Assembly: GCA_007115975.1 (NCBI GenBank)
Contig: SKJJ01000140.1
Coordinates: 1-64,000 of the forward strand
Direction: 5' to 3'
DNA length: 64,000 nucleotides
DNA from: Chitinispirillum sp.
GTDB lineage: Bacteria > Fibrobacterota > Chitinivibrionia > Chitinivibrionales > Chitinispirillaceae
Under the pieces are notes generated by a model. The model did no database searches and was not told the DNA's origin. It saw nothing but the letters and a program-made list of their open reading frames with translations. Below, in pieces: positions 35,697-44,964 of the stretch. The translations under genes were made by a program, and so were the position numbers. Within the stretch, counting starts at the first letter, position 1; each line of letters opens with the position of its first letter.

Positions 35697-37016
35697 CTAC
35701 CACTCAAGCGATAGACCTGCAGCGGTGATTCCTGCACCTACGGTACAGAATATAACCTTATCACCAGCTTGAAGCCCGTTTTCTATTTCCGAAAGGGCAA
35801 TAGGTATACTTGCGCTTGAGGTATTACCGACTCTGTCGATATTGAGATAAAAGCGTTCAAACGGTATACCGCTTTTTCTCGCTGCAGCCTTGATAATTCT
35901 TCCGTTTGCCTGATGGGGAACAACCCAGCGTACATCGGTTGCTTCCCAGCTGCTTTTAACGATAAGATCCCTCACCAGCGATGAGAAACTCTCAGTTGCA
36001 ACCCTGAAAAGCGATTTACCATCGAGACGAACCCAGGGATCAAAATCAGTTGAATTATCAGGGACCTCATATCCCGGATAATGACGTCTGGCCATATGCA
36101 GGCCATCACTGTCGGCACTGAGGATCTCCTGTTTTATAAGATGGCCCGGTCGTGATCCGGAAATAACCGTAGCACCGGCACCATCACCAAAGAGAAAATA
36201 GGTGTCTTTGTCGTTTTTATCAAGCACCCTTGACTGCATATCAACCGCAGTAACCAGTACATTATCTGCAATCCCTGAAAGAATAAGGCCCTTTGCCATG
36301 GATATTCCATACAACCACCCGGAACACGCTGCATTCAGATCAAAGGCAGGTATCCCCCTTGCACCCAGTTTCCCCTGCAGAATACAGGCAGTGGATGGCA
36401 TAACCACATCTGGGGTGGTCGTTGACACCACTATGGCACCAATATCCTTTGGGGTAAGCCCGGAGCGTTCAATGGCCTTCACCGAAGCCTGATAGGCCAT
36501 ATCGGATGGCTTTTCATCTTGAGCCGCCCAGCGCCTCTCCTTGATCCCTGTCACCCCGAAAACATACTCTTCTGTTATATCCGGAAACTGGGAGAGGAGT
36601 TCGTCTGTTTTAACCACACGGTCTGGAAGATAGATACCGATACCTAACATTGAGATATCTTTCACAGTGGTTTTTTCCGGATTTCCCATAGAGAGTTCCA
36701 TTTTGGGTACGCCCGCCTCTTGCGCCGTGCTCTCTGTGGCAGGAGAAACAACTGATCGCATCGACTCATCGCTGGTGGTAATCTCCATGACCGCATTTTC
36801 AAAAGGAACCGACGTCCCCTCAGGATAGAGCAACTTCCCTACCGTGCCGTCACAAGGAGCCTCAAAATCGAAGGTTGATTTTGCACTCTCCACCTCTGCA
36901 AGAACCTGCTCTTTCTTAAAGAGATCACCCTCACCTACAAGCCACTTAATTATTGTTGCCTCTGTCTCAGCTGCAGCCTGAGCCGGAAGATAAATTTTGG
37001 TGTTAAAGGAACTCAT
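35697..37016 (-). CDS. Lipoyl-domain / ketoacyl-ACP synthase III fusion
   Basis: A 439-residue fusion. Residues 1-80 are a lipoyl (biotinyl-lipoyl) domain with the modification lysine Lys46 in EVESAKSTFDFEAP and the hairpin CDGTVGKLLYPEGTSV. A 40-residue linker (SPATESTAQEAG) leads to a complete FabH-type synthase at about 121-439, with catalytic Cys231 (LNAACSGWLYG), His368 (VVPHQAN) and Asn398 (RVGNTSSAS). FabH condenses an acyl primer with malonyl-ACP. The start overlaps the stop of the E1 gene (ATGA at 37013-37016). I infer that E1 loads an acyl group on the lipoyl arm and passes it to Cys231 in cis. No E2 or E3 gene is nearby. Confidence 0.9.
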   Translation of the reverse strand: MSSFNTKIYLPAQAAAETEATIIKWLVGEGDLFKKEQVLAEVESAKSTFDFEAPCDGTVGKLLYPEGTSVPFENAVMEITTSDESMRSVVSPATESTAQEAGVPKMELSMGNPEKTTVKDISMLGIGIYLPDRVVKTDELLSQFPDITEEYVFGVTGIKERRWAAQDEKPSDMAYQASVKAIERSGLTPKDIGAIVVSTTTPDVVMPSTACILQGKLGARGIPAFDLNAACSGWLYGISMAKGLILSGIADNVLVTAVDMQSRVLDKNDKDTYFLFGDGAGATVISGSRPGHLIKQEILSADSDGLHMARRHYPGYEVPDNSTDFDPWVRLDGKSLFRVATESFSSLVRDLIVKSSWEATDVRWVVPHQANGRIIKAAARKSGIPFERFYLNIDRVGNTSSASIPIALSEIENGLQAGDKVIFCTVGAGITAAGLSLEW

Positions 37017-39013
37017 TTTCTATTACCCTCTCCAAGTATCTTTGTAATGGCAGCGGTGATTTTGTTCTGATCAGGCAGATAGGCACTTTCCAGCTCTTTT
37101 GCAAAAGGAACCGGTGAATCGGCAGTACTTACCAGTTTTGGGGGAGATTTCATAGAGCCGAAGCACTCCCTTGTGACCAGTGATATAAATCGATCACCCA
37201 GCCCGGCAGTTTCGCCACTCTCCTGAACAACAAGCAACCGGCCAGTAGACCTGACAGACTCCACTATCGGATCAAAGTTCAAAGGGTTTAATATAAATGG
37301 ATTCCATACCGATGCGGAACAGTTATTATTCTCAACCGCTTTAAGCGTCTGTTCAACCATGGCTCCCATGGCCACAATAGTCAGATCCGTTCCCTGTGTG
37401 TACTGTCTGGGACGATAGACCCGGCTCAAATCACCATCAAAATCGATATCTGCCTGTTGTCCCCAATAGAGCATTTTGTGCTCCATTACGATGCATGGGT
37501 TGGGATCATGAAATCCGGCAAGCAATGCCTCATAAGTCTCCTGAGGAGTCACCGGATAGAGCAGTTTAACACCTGGAAACCTTGTCCAGAGCCCCTCAAA
37601 TTCCCCCGAATGGAATGCACCCAAAGTAATTCCAGCACCACAGGGCAGCCTAAAGAGAAGTGGTGCGGCTTTTCCTGTGCGGTAAAACCATGTACCGCAG
37701 TTAAGCCCCAACTGTGTCACGGCTTCGGTAGCGAAATCGGCAAACTGGAACTCCATAATGGGCTTTGTACCAGTTTGTGAAGCCCCGAGACAGAACCCCA
37801 CCGTGGCAGACTCACAAATAGGCATATCAACTACTCGTTTGGGACCATGGTTTTTTATCAGCCCTTTGCAGGTTTTGAAAGCAGAACCATACTCTCCAAT
37901 ATCCTGACCACAAATAAAAGCATCGGAATTTTGTGCAAGGATATGATCCAGAGCAGTATTTACAGCATTAAGGTTTCTCACCTTTTTTACAGAGAATGGT
38001 TGTACGGAGGGCATTTCAGTTTTACAATAGACACCGCCGGAATGGACAACAGGGTCGGGTCTTTGGCATTTGACCGCCTCTGCAGTTAAGGCATCCAGCT
38101 CATCAGAGAGCTGTTTTTCAAGCACTCCAAGATCCTGCTCTGAAAAAATACCCTGCTCTATAACCAGCTTTCTTGCTGCAGCAACCGGATCCATTGTTAG
38201 AAGCTTGGCTTTATGCTCATCCCCGACATATTCACAGGTATCGTATACCGCATGCCCTTCAATGCGAGCGGTTCGTGCCTCGATAAGAACCGGCTGAGGA
38301 TTCTCTGCCATCAATTTCAGTGAATCGGTAACGGCACTATACACCTCCCAGGGATCCAGACCGTTAATCGTGCGCCCGGTTATGCCGTAGCCCTTGGCAC
38401 GATCAGAAAGTTTCTCACAGTTAAACTGAACCGTGGTGGGGGTGGAGAATGCATACCCGTTATTTTGAATCAGGAAGATAACCGGTACTTTTTGAACGGA
38501 AGCAAGGTTAAGTGATTCGTGAAAGTCACCGGTACTGCTTCCGCCATCGCCAATTACAGTCAACCCGAAGGCATCTTCACCATTTTTTCTTGCAGCCCAT
38601 GTACCACCCACAGCAAGTGCAAGCATGTCCCCAAGATGGCTGATCATGGGAAATCTGCGTTTGAAGGCATCTCCATAGTGTACGTTCCCCTCTCTTGCAT
38701 GAGTGGGACTGTCGGCATTGGCCATATGCTGGCATACTATAGAATAGGGAGATGCGCCATTAATGATATGGGAACCGAGATCACGGTGAAGCAGTGCAAA
38801 GATATCTTTTCCCGGCCGAAACGGCATTGCCATTCCAACGGCTGTAGCCTCATTGCCCCTGCTTACCACAACGGTACCTTTTACCATACCCTTACGGAAC
38901 AGCTCTTTGAACCTGGTATCCATTATATAGGTCAGATACATCAGGGGATACGCTTTGGTATAAAACTGCTCCCTTGTCATAACCTCAGGAAAACGAGGTA
39001 TGCTGCTCTGCAA
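37013..39013 (-). CDS. 2-oxoacid dehydrogenase E1, alpha and beta fused (branched-chain type)
   Basis: A 666-residue protein that unites E1-alpha and E1-beta. The alpha part (about 1-310) has the thiamine-diphosphate motif IGDGGSSTGDFHESLNLA and VSRGNEATAVGMA. The beta part (from about 335) shows FICGQDIGEYGSAF, MPICESATVGFCLG, EFQFADFA and CGAGITLGAFHSGEFEG. It decarboxylates a 2-oxoacid and reductively acylates a lipoyl domain. The organisation resembles branched-chain (BkdA/B) or pyruvate enzymes; the substrate is not readable. The frame starts at a TTG (39013) without a good Shine-Dalgarno; an ATG at 38980 (GAGG very close) is an alternative. It overlaps the lipoyl-KASIII gene by 4 bp. 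Confidence 0.9.
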   Translation of the reverse strand: MQSSIPRFPEVMTREQFYTKAYPLMYLTYIMDTRFKELFRKGMVKGTVVVSRGNEATAVGMAMPFRPGKDIFALLHRDLGSHIINGASPYSIVCQHMANADSPTHAREGNVHYGDAFKRRFPMISHLGDMLALAVGGTWAARKNGEDAFGLTVIGDGGSSTGDFHESLNLASVQKVPVIFLIQNNGYAFSTPTTVQFNCEKLSDRAKGYGITGRTINGLDPWEVYSAVTDSLKLMAENPQPVLIEARTARIEGHAVYDTCEYVGDEHKAKLLTMDPVAAARKLVIEQGIFSEQDLGVLEKQLSDELDALTAEAVKCQRPDPVVHSGGVYCKTEMPSVQPFSVKKVRNLNAVNTALDHILAQNSDAFICGQDIGEYGSAFKTCKGLIKNHGPKRVVDMPICESATVGFCLGASQTGTKPIMEFQFADFATEAVTQLGLNCGTWFYRTGKAAPLLFRLPCGAGITLGAFHSGEFEGLWTRFPGVKLLYPVTPQETYEALLAGFHDPNPCIVMEHKMLYWGQQADIDFDGDLSRVYRPRQYTQGTDLTIVAMGAMVEQTLKAVENNNCSASVWNPFILNPLNFDPIVESVRSTGRLLVVQESGETAGLGDRFISLVTRECFGSMKSPPKLVSTADSPVPFAKELESAYLPDQNKITAAITKILGEGNRK

Positions 39014-39666
39014 AGATTCTATACAGGTATGAACTGCGTTAGTTGAAGAAGTGATAGTTTCCCCCCTAAGATGAGCTATTTCTGTTTAGAAATTGATCGG
39101 GTAAAGTGTAGGATCAAAATAATAAATTCATATGCTTAAGTGAGTGAAATTTATCCGCAACCTGTTTAAATGTTTAAGTTGCATAGTACTGCTGACTGCT
39201 TATGCTTTCTATGGGAAAGCATTTATTCCCGGGGATTGCCGTATGCTGCCTAGAGAGCTTTAAAAGACGGGGATGAGAAATCATTCAGGTTGTGGTGTGG
39301 CTGCAGACTGCTTCAACACCGTACCGAGTGAATTTGCATTTGCCGTTGTGGTATATATTTTGTTGTTATATGAGTTGCCGTTCAGGGCTCTGCTTTGCTT
39401 TTTAATCTGGAGGTTGGGATGAGAGGACAATCTGAATAGCAGATGTACGACATTTATAAGCTATGCCAAAAAAATAACTATCCGCATTGAGTACCTAACA
39501 ACTTTGGAACGGAATAAGGCCAAATGGTTTTTCCCCAGGGCTTGGGTTATGCATAAAATTTCCCAAATAAAAACTCAACAGCGAGGAAATTGCAGCGGGC
39601 CTGCAGGTGAAGAGATCTTTTTTCAAGCGATACCCGATTCTGACCATTTAAAAGAGAGGTGAGTTT
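39014..39666. other. Long intergenic region, divergent promoters
   Basis: About 650 bp without a credible gene. It separates the minus-strand E1 operon from the plus-strand lactate dehydrogenase gene, so two promoters are expected. A perfect 8-bp hairpin (ATGCTTTC-tatgg-GAAAGCAT) lies at 39202-39222. GAGGTGAG before 39667 is the ribosome binding site of the next gene. No repeats shared with the rest of the window were noticed. Confidence 0.5.
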
Positions 39667-40719
39667 ATGAGCGAGAGGATTAAAGTAGCATTTTTTGATA
39701 CGAAACCTTACGACAAAGATTTTTTTGACCGCACCAATGAGAAATACGGCTACGAAATAGCCTATTTCCCTAACCGCCTTGATTCAAGTTCGATGGGACT
39801 TGCTGCCGGTTACGAAAACATTTGTGCTTTCGTAAATGACGATCTCAATGCTGAGGTTATCACAGAGCTTAAAAAAAATGGTACAAGATTGATAGCCCTT
39901 CGCAGTGCCGGCTATAACAATGTAGACCTTAAGGCAAGCTATGGCAAAATCCACATAGTCCGTGTACCGGCCTATTCCCCCCATGCAGTTGCAGAACATG
40001 CGGTGGCCCTCATGCTCTCTCTCAATCGCAAGACCCACAAGGCATATTTCAGAACTAGGGATAACAACTTCTCATTAAATGGTCTTCTGGGATTTGACAT
40101 GAACGAAAAGACCGTCGGTGTAATAGGGACCGGTAAAATCGGTAAGGTCACGGCAACTATTCTCAGGGGTTTTGGCATGAACGTTCTTGCTTTTGATGTC
40201 TATCCCGACAAAGATTTCGCAAAAGAAAACAACGTCCAATACACCGACCTGGCTACACTTTACCAAAAAAGTGATATAATTACCCTGCATTGCCCGCTAA
40301 CACCGGAGAATGTTTACATGATTAATGCAGAGAGTATCTCCCAAATGAAAGATGGAGTGATGATTATAAACACCGGGCGCGGTAAACTGCTTAATACCCA
40401 GGATCTGATAAGGGGGTTAAAATCAAAAAAAATAGGTTCTGCCGGACTTGATGTTTACGAAGAAGAGGGAGACTACTTTTTTGAGGACTTCTCAGCAGAG
40501 GCGATAAGTGATGATGTGCTTGCAAGGCTCCTGTCATTTCCCAATGTACTGGTGACTTCTCACCAGGCATTCTTTACCAAAGAGGCACTCGACCAGATAG
40601 CACTCACAACCCTTGAAAATATACGCAAGTTTCATCAGGAAGGTAATCTTCCCTATGAGATATGCTACCAGTGCAAAAATGGAGATTGCCCTAAACAGGA
40701 AACCGGTCGTTGCTTCTGA
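39667..40719 (+). CDS. ldhA: D-lactate dehydrogenase-type 2-hydroxyacid dehydrogenase
   Basis: A 350-residue NAD-dependent D-isomer-specific 2-hydroxyacid dehydrogenase, most like fermentative LdhA. The substrate arginine and glycine lie in LRSAGYNNVD, the Rossmann motif is VGVIGTGKIGK near 155, and the catalytic Glu/His region includes GLDVYEEEGDYFFED and VTSHQAFFTKEAL. It would reduce pyruvate to D-lactate. It has an unusual C-terminal tail with four cysteines (CYQCKNGDCPKQETGRCF) beyond the normal end. GAGGTGAG lies before the ATG. It is monocistronic. Confidence 0.88.
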   Translation: MSERIKVAFFDTKPYDKDFFDRTNEKYGYEIAYFPNRLDSSSMGLAAGYENICAFVNDDLNAEVITELKKNGTRLIALRSAGYNNVDLKASYGKIHIVRVPAYSPHAVAEHAVALMLSLNRKTHKAYFRTRDNNFSLNGLLGFDMNEKTVGVIGTGKIGKVTATILRGFGMNVLAFDVYPDKDFAKENNVQYTDLATLYQKSDIITLHCPLTPENVYMINAESISQMKDGVMIINTGRGKLLNTQDLIRGLKSKKIGSAGLDVYEEEGDYFFEDFSAEAISDDVLARLLSFPNVLVTSHQAFFTKEALDQIALTTLENIRKFHQEGNLPYEICYQCKNGDCPKQETGRCF

Positions 40720-41132
40720 CCTTCACCATTTTTACCGGGGGGGGGGTTAAATCACCAGTCTTTCATAGCCGGCAATACCGCTGGAGCCCCCCTAAAGTAA
40801 ACTAACAACGTTGTCAAACCAAAGCCAGTAGGGGGTAACCTCCCAACAACAGTACAAGTTTCTATTCTCATCCGTGTCTGTTGTGCAAATTTATACTTGA
40901 AGCATGGTGGAGGTCGCCATTTAATGTCACTGAAAGAAGTGGGGAATCTACAGCATGGTGGAGAAGAAACAGCTTTTTTTTGTCCAATAATCATAGGATT
41001 CAGGTACTATTGATACTGTAAAACTAGGTCATTACAGTGACTATTTATATTGTACTTGAGACCCAAAGGTATAAATTGTTTAAAGGCATCCTAATCGAAA
41101 CCATACCATAACAATTTCAAGTCTGAACCGAT
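40720..41132. other. Intergenic region with a ten-G tract
   Basis: No gene is seen. A run of ten G residues (40737-40746) lies 17 bases after the ldhA stop. Near-repeats of GCATGGTGGAG occur around 40902 and 40953. The function is unknown. Confidence 0.45.
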
Positions 41133-41849
41133 ATGAAAAAAGAGATCCTCATTGTAAAAAACCACTCCAGTGAAGGCCCTGGTCTTCTTGAAACAGTACT
41201 CACTGAAAACAAACTCAGGTACAACCTTATCGATCTTGATCAGGGGGACGACTTTCCACCGGCAGAAAATTATGGGGCACTGGTGGTCCTTGGCGGCCCC
41301 GACAGTGCAAATGACAAGGTCAGAAAAATGGAACACCAACTCAAGCGTATCAGTGAGGCTTTGGCTGCACAGATTCCCTATATTGGAATTTGCCTCGGGC
41401 TTCAGGTGTTGATTAAGGCTGCAGGTGGTGAAGTCGTACAGAGTCCGGTAAAGGAGGTCGGATTTATCGATCCGGAAGGAGACAATTACAGAATAAAACT
41501 GACCCAAAAGGGTATACGAGATCCTCTTTTTAAAGGCCTCCAAAACCCGTTCGATGTTTTTCAGCTTCACGGTGAAACCGTTCAACTCACTTCAAATATG
41601 ATTCTGTTAGGAGTGGGCAGGCATTGCCGCAATCAGGTTGTGAAAGTAGGCACCAATGCCTATGGCATACAGTGCCACTTTGAGCTTACATCTCAAATGT
41701 TAAATGCATGGGCGGATGAAGTTCCGGATCTTTTACAACTGAATAACAGAAATCTTCAGCAGAGTTTTGACACGGTGCGGGATGAGTACACACGGACCGG
41801 ACGAAAACTATTCAATAACTTTTTGCGAATAGCAGAATTAATAGCCTGA
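41133..41849 (+). CDS. Class I glutamine amidotransferase (GMP-synthase-like)
   Basis: A 238-residue GATase1-fold protein. The nucleophile cysteine is in YIGICLGLQVLIKAAGG near residue 90, preceded by LVVLGGPDSAN. The histidine/glutamate pair is in GIQCHFELTSQML near 185. It resembles stand-alone amidotransferases (YfeJ/gamma-glutamyl type) and lacks a synthetase domain, so it may deliver ammonia to a partner or hydrolyse gamma-glutamyl compounds. The ABC exporter genes follow after 92 bp on the same strand. Confidence 0.82.
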   Translation: MKKEILIVKNHSSEGPGLLETVLTENKLRYNLIDLDQGDDFPPAENYGALVVLGGPDSANDKVRKMEHQLKRISEALAAQIPYIGICLGLQVLIKAAGGEVVQSPVKEVGFIDPEGDNYRIKLTQKGIRDPLFKGLQNPFDVFQLHGETVQLTSNMILLGVGRHCRNQVVKVGTNAYGIQCHFELTSQMLNAWADEVPDLLQLNNRNLQQSFDTVRDEYTRTGRKLFNNFLRIAELIA

Positions 41850-41941
41850 ACCATAAAATTCTGGCAACGACCTGTTTTAATTGCAAGCTTTGTAGTGTTA
41901 GTATAGATATTAAAGAAGAATGAATCAAAAGAGATTACCAA

Positions 41942-42604
41942 ATGATACAATTTGAAAACATTACGGTAAAAGAGGCTGATAAAACGATCCTTCGAAACAT
42001 CACCTTTACCGTCACTGACAATGAAAAGGTTGTCCTGTACGGTAGATCGGGCAGTGGCAAGACCACAATCCTCCGCACTCTACTTGGAGGACACCGACCC
42101 GTTGAGGGACAGATCAGATTAAACGGCCAGTTGGTAGACAAACACTCCATTGGCTCTATACGAAAACAGATTGCCTACATAGGACAGGAGCCGGTCCTGG
42201 GTGATGGCACGATCAGGGATGTACTGTTGCTTCCTTTTAGGTTTAAAGCCAACGCGATGCATCATCCCGATAATTCAAAGCTAAGCCTGGCACTCGAGCG
42301 GGTTGGCCTTCCAGCTTCACTGCTCCATACCGACTCTGCAACAGTCTCCGGGGGAGAAAAACAGAGAGTTGTTGTTGCCCGTGCGCTTTTACTGAATAAA
42401 AATGTGTTCTGCATCGATGAAGCGACTTCAGCGCTGGATATCGCTAGTGCAGAGATTATAATTTCATTGTTTCGTGATAAGCAGTTTACTATTCTGTCGG
42501 TTTCCCACGATCCGCGATGGCTTGCAATCGCAGAAAAATTCATTACGATAGACAACGGTATAGTAAAAGAAATTTCCACTGACCGGTCTAAATTCATTCA
42601 TTAA
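41942..42604 (+). CDS. ABC transporter ATP-binding protein, FetA-like
   Basis: A 220-residue ATPase. Walker A is YGRSGSGKTTILR near residue 33, the Q loop is YIGQEPVLGDG, the signature VSGGEKQRVVVARAL is near 137, Walker B is NVFCIDEATSALD, and the H loop is ILSVSHDPRW. Paired with the permease at 42616, it corresponds to the FetAB (YbbL/YbbM) exporter type, which is linked to iron export in E. coli. Here the substrate is inferred from the family only. The stop precedes the permease's Shine-Dalgarno directly. Confidence 0.85.
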   Translation: MIQFENITVKEADKTILRNITFTVTDNEKVVLYGRSGSGKTTILRTLLGGHRPVEGQIRLNGQLVDKHSIGSIRKQIAYIGQEPVLGDGTIRDVLLLPFRFKANAMHHPDNSKLSLALERVGLPASLLHTDSATVSGGEKQRVVVARALLLNKNVFCIDEATSALDIASAEIIISLFRDKQFTILSVSHDPRWLAIAEKFITIDNGIVKEISTDRSKFIH

Positions 42605-42615
42605 AGGAGAGCACT

Positions 42616-43404
42616 CTGGAAACAATTGACATTTCATTTCCGGATCTGGCAATTGTCTACACTCTGCTGGCAATTCCTCTTGTTGTTTTTTTCAGTACCG
42701 GTATCAGCCTTATAAGAGCATCTTTGATTGCAACATTGCGGATGACAGTGCAGATTGTACTGGTTGGACTCTATTTGGGTGTCCTCTTTGATTTAAATAA
42801 CCTATGGCTGAATATATTTTGGTTTGTAATAATGTTGTGTGTTGCCAACACAACCATAATCGCCAGAGCGGGCCTCAGACTCCGTTTCTTTTTTCTACCC
42901 GGACTCACCGGAGTAACCCTTGGAACATTGACTGCCGTTATCGTGGTCGTTTTTCTCGCCATTCGTCCAACTCCTGCCTATGATGCGCGATACCTTATCC
43001 CTATCGGCGGAATGATTTTGGGCAATTGCCTCAGAGGGAATGTGCTAGCACTGGAGCGGTTTTACTCTTCCATACAAAAAAACCAAAAAGAGTTCACTAC
43101 ATATCTGTATATGGGCGCTACCCTCAATGAAGCGACCCGTCCCTTTTTTCAGGTAGCAATCAGAGCCGCTGCTTCGCCCCACATTGCCACCATGGCAACT
43201 CTTGGCATCGTCTCTCTTCCGGGAATGATGACCGGACAGATTCTTGGAGGATCATTTCCGATAGTGGCAATCAAGTATCAGATCGCTATAATGCTCGCCG
43301 TTTTCAGTGCAATGGCGCTCTCTGCATTTCTGAACATCAGGCTCAGTATGGCAGTGGCGTTTGATGACTTTGGGAATTTGCGCAGGGAAGTGATGAAGAG
43401 ATGA
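42616..43404 (+). CDS. ABC transporter permease, FetB-like (UPF0014), probable CTG start
   Basis: About 262 residues with several membrane spans. Family hallmarks are IPIGGMILGNCLRGN, YLYMGATLNEAT and GIVSLPGMMTGQILGG, followed by IKYQIAIML. No ATG, GTG or TTG lies early enough: the first TTG (42724) would delete the first membrane span (LAIVYTLLAIPLVVFFSTG). A CTG at 42616 has AGGAG at 42605-42609, six bases away, and gives the length usual for FetB (about 260). I therefore place the start there. It works with the ATPase at 41942. Confidence 0.8.
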   Translation: METIDISFPDLAIVYTLLAIPLVVFFSTGISLIRASLIATLRMTVQIVLVGLYLGVLFDLNNLWLNIFWFVIMLCVANTTIIARAGLRLRFFFLPGLTGVTLGTLTAVIVVVFLAIRPTPAYDARYLIPIGGMILGNCLRGNVLALERFYSSIQKNQKEFTTYLYMGATLNEATRPFFQVAIRAAASPHIATMATLGIVSLPGMMTGQILGGSFPIVAIKYQIAIMLAVFSAMALSAFLNIRLSMAVAFDDFGNLRREVMKR

Positions 43405-43509
43405 ATCCCCGCATCCTTGGCACTTCATGAAAGCCCTTACCAAAAAAGGACATTTATTGATAAGCTCCAATGTGCCAGACTGGCAGATGATACTAAGTAG
43501 AAAAAAACT

Positions 43510-44434
43510 ATGCAAATACTAAAAGCCACCATAAACGATGCATGTGAAATATTTGAATTGCAAAGGGCAGCATTATGATGAGTATGAAAAATATTTTCGG
43601 AAGTCCACTGCCATGAAAGCAATAATCAATCAAAAAGTCATCGGTTCAGTGAGAGCAGAAGTCATTAACGATTCATGCCACATTACAAGGTTAATTGTTC
43701 ATCCCGATTTTCAAAAAAACGGAATAGGCAGCAAGCTTATGATAGAGATCGAAAAATCTTTCATGGGTTCTGTCAAGCGGTTTGAACTTTGTACCGGCGA
43801 AAGGAGTTACAGCAGTCAATCTCTATACAAAAACTTAGGCTACACAATTTTCAAACGCACTGATGGTCATGAAATCCCCCTTGTGTTTATGGAAAAGCAT
43901 CTGGTTGATGAGGACCAACTAACATTTATAGTTGCGAACTTTAAAGACAAAGAACAGGTCAGTGCCATACAGAATCTGGTACAGGAATACTTTGAATGGG
44001 GAAACGGGATATCCGTTGAAAAGCACGGATTCAACTTTGATATTATGGGAATGCTGAATGAATTCATATCTGATCTGGCATCTTATTCAGCACCGGATGG
44101 AATATTATACCTAATAAGTTGCCATAGTGAATTCATAGGGTTGGGCGGATTTAAAAGGCATTCGGAACATTCCTGTGAACTTAAAAGGATCTATGTGCGC
44201 GAGAATTATCGTGAAAAAGGGTTCGGCCGACACCTTTTATCACTGCTCATTGAAAAAGCGCAAGTCTATGGCTATGAGGAGATGGTGCTGGAGAGTGCCA
44301 GATACATGACAAGTGGATACAACCTTTACCAATCATTTGGTTTTGAAGAGATAGAACTATATGATGGTGCGCAGACGCCTGTAGAGTATCGATCAATAAT
44401 CTACTGTATGAAGAAAAGGCTCAAGCCGATCTGA
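43510..44434 (+). pseudogene. Tandem GNAT acetyltransferase with disrupted N-terminus
   Basis: The gene encodes two GNAT domains. The first has ITRLIVHPDFQKNGIGSKLM and the second CELKRIYVRENYREKGFGRHLL. The expected GNAT beginning (MQILKATINDACEIFELQRAAL) is encoded from an ATG at 43510, but in another frame that stops at 43576-43578. The rest (HYDEYEKYFRKS...) continues in the frame open from 43538, and around 20 residues normally found here seem to be missing. A deletion with frameshift near 43560-43580 best explains this. Translation from the ATG at 43538 could still give a 298-residue protein, without a Shine-Dalgarno, so the second domain may remain functional. Confidence 0.65.
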
Positions 44435-44532
44435 GTAGAGCACACTTACGAAACTTTTCTGTAACTGATCCTTCCCATAAAACGTTTACACCAGTGTAAC
44501 ACATCTCACTTTTTTCTGCCAAGGAGTGATCC

Positions 44533-44964
44533 ATGATAAGCATTGTCATCACCACAATCATTCTGTCCGCAATTTTCCTCTCCTGTGAAACCGTCACTGT
44601 GGCAACCGATTTTTCGAAATTTTACCGCAAGAGAGAACCAGACCTTTAACATCCGGGGGTGGAACAGGAACAACTTATCAGCTTTCTGCTGGTAAAAGGT
44701 GACAGCCTTATCACCTGACAATTTATTACAGATGAGGCTGGTGGTTCCATTCAGAAAAGTCCACTACCAGGGGATTTAGTGGGCGTTCCAAGAGAAAGAG
44801 TATACCCTTATGCCATCAACCAAAATGGCAACTACTATTTTTCTGTTCTTAGACACAATTCAAAGCAAACCGATACACTAACAGAACAAACGGGAAACTT
44901 TCGTGGTCAAACATCTCGAAAACTTCATAATGCAGTGCACCGGTGCAGAAAAAATCAGCCGTAG
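44533..44964 (+). pseudogene. Decayed lipoprotein gene with two in-frame stops
   Basis: From an ATG at 44533 with AAGGAG upstream, the frame encodes a lipoprotein signal (MISIVITTIILSAIFLSC) and a short mature part ending at a TAA (44647). The same frame continues protein-like: VEQEQLISFLLVKGDSLIT, then a TGA near 44716, then FITDEAGGSIQKSPLPGDL and ERVYPYAINQNGNYYFSVLRH up to 44964. One frame keeping this character over 430 bp with two stops suggests a recently inactivated lipoprotein of about 120-140 residues. A genuine 38-residue lipoprotein is the alternative. The end overlaps the kinase gene. Confidence 0.55.

Noticed and set aside
38519-39046. 175-codon plus-strand frame
   Set aside because: Antisense to the E1 gene, without domain or Shine-Dalgarno.
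44779-44964. 61-codon frame as an independent small gene
   Set aside because: It is in the same frame as the lipoprotein signal at 44533 and reads as its continuation after two stops, so it is treated as part of a pseudogene.
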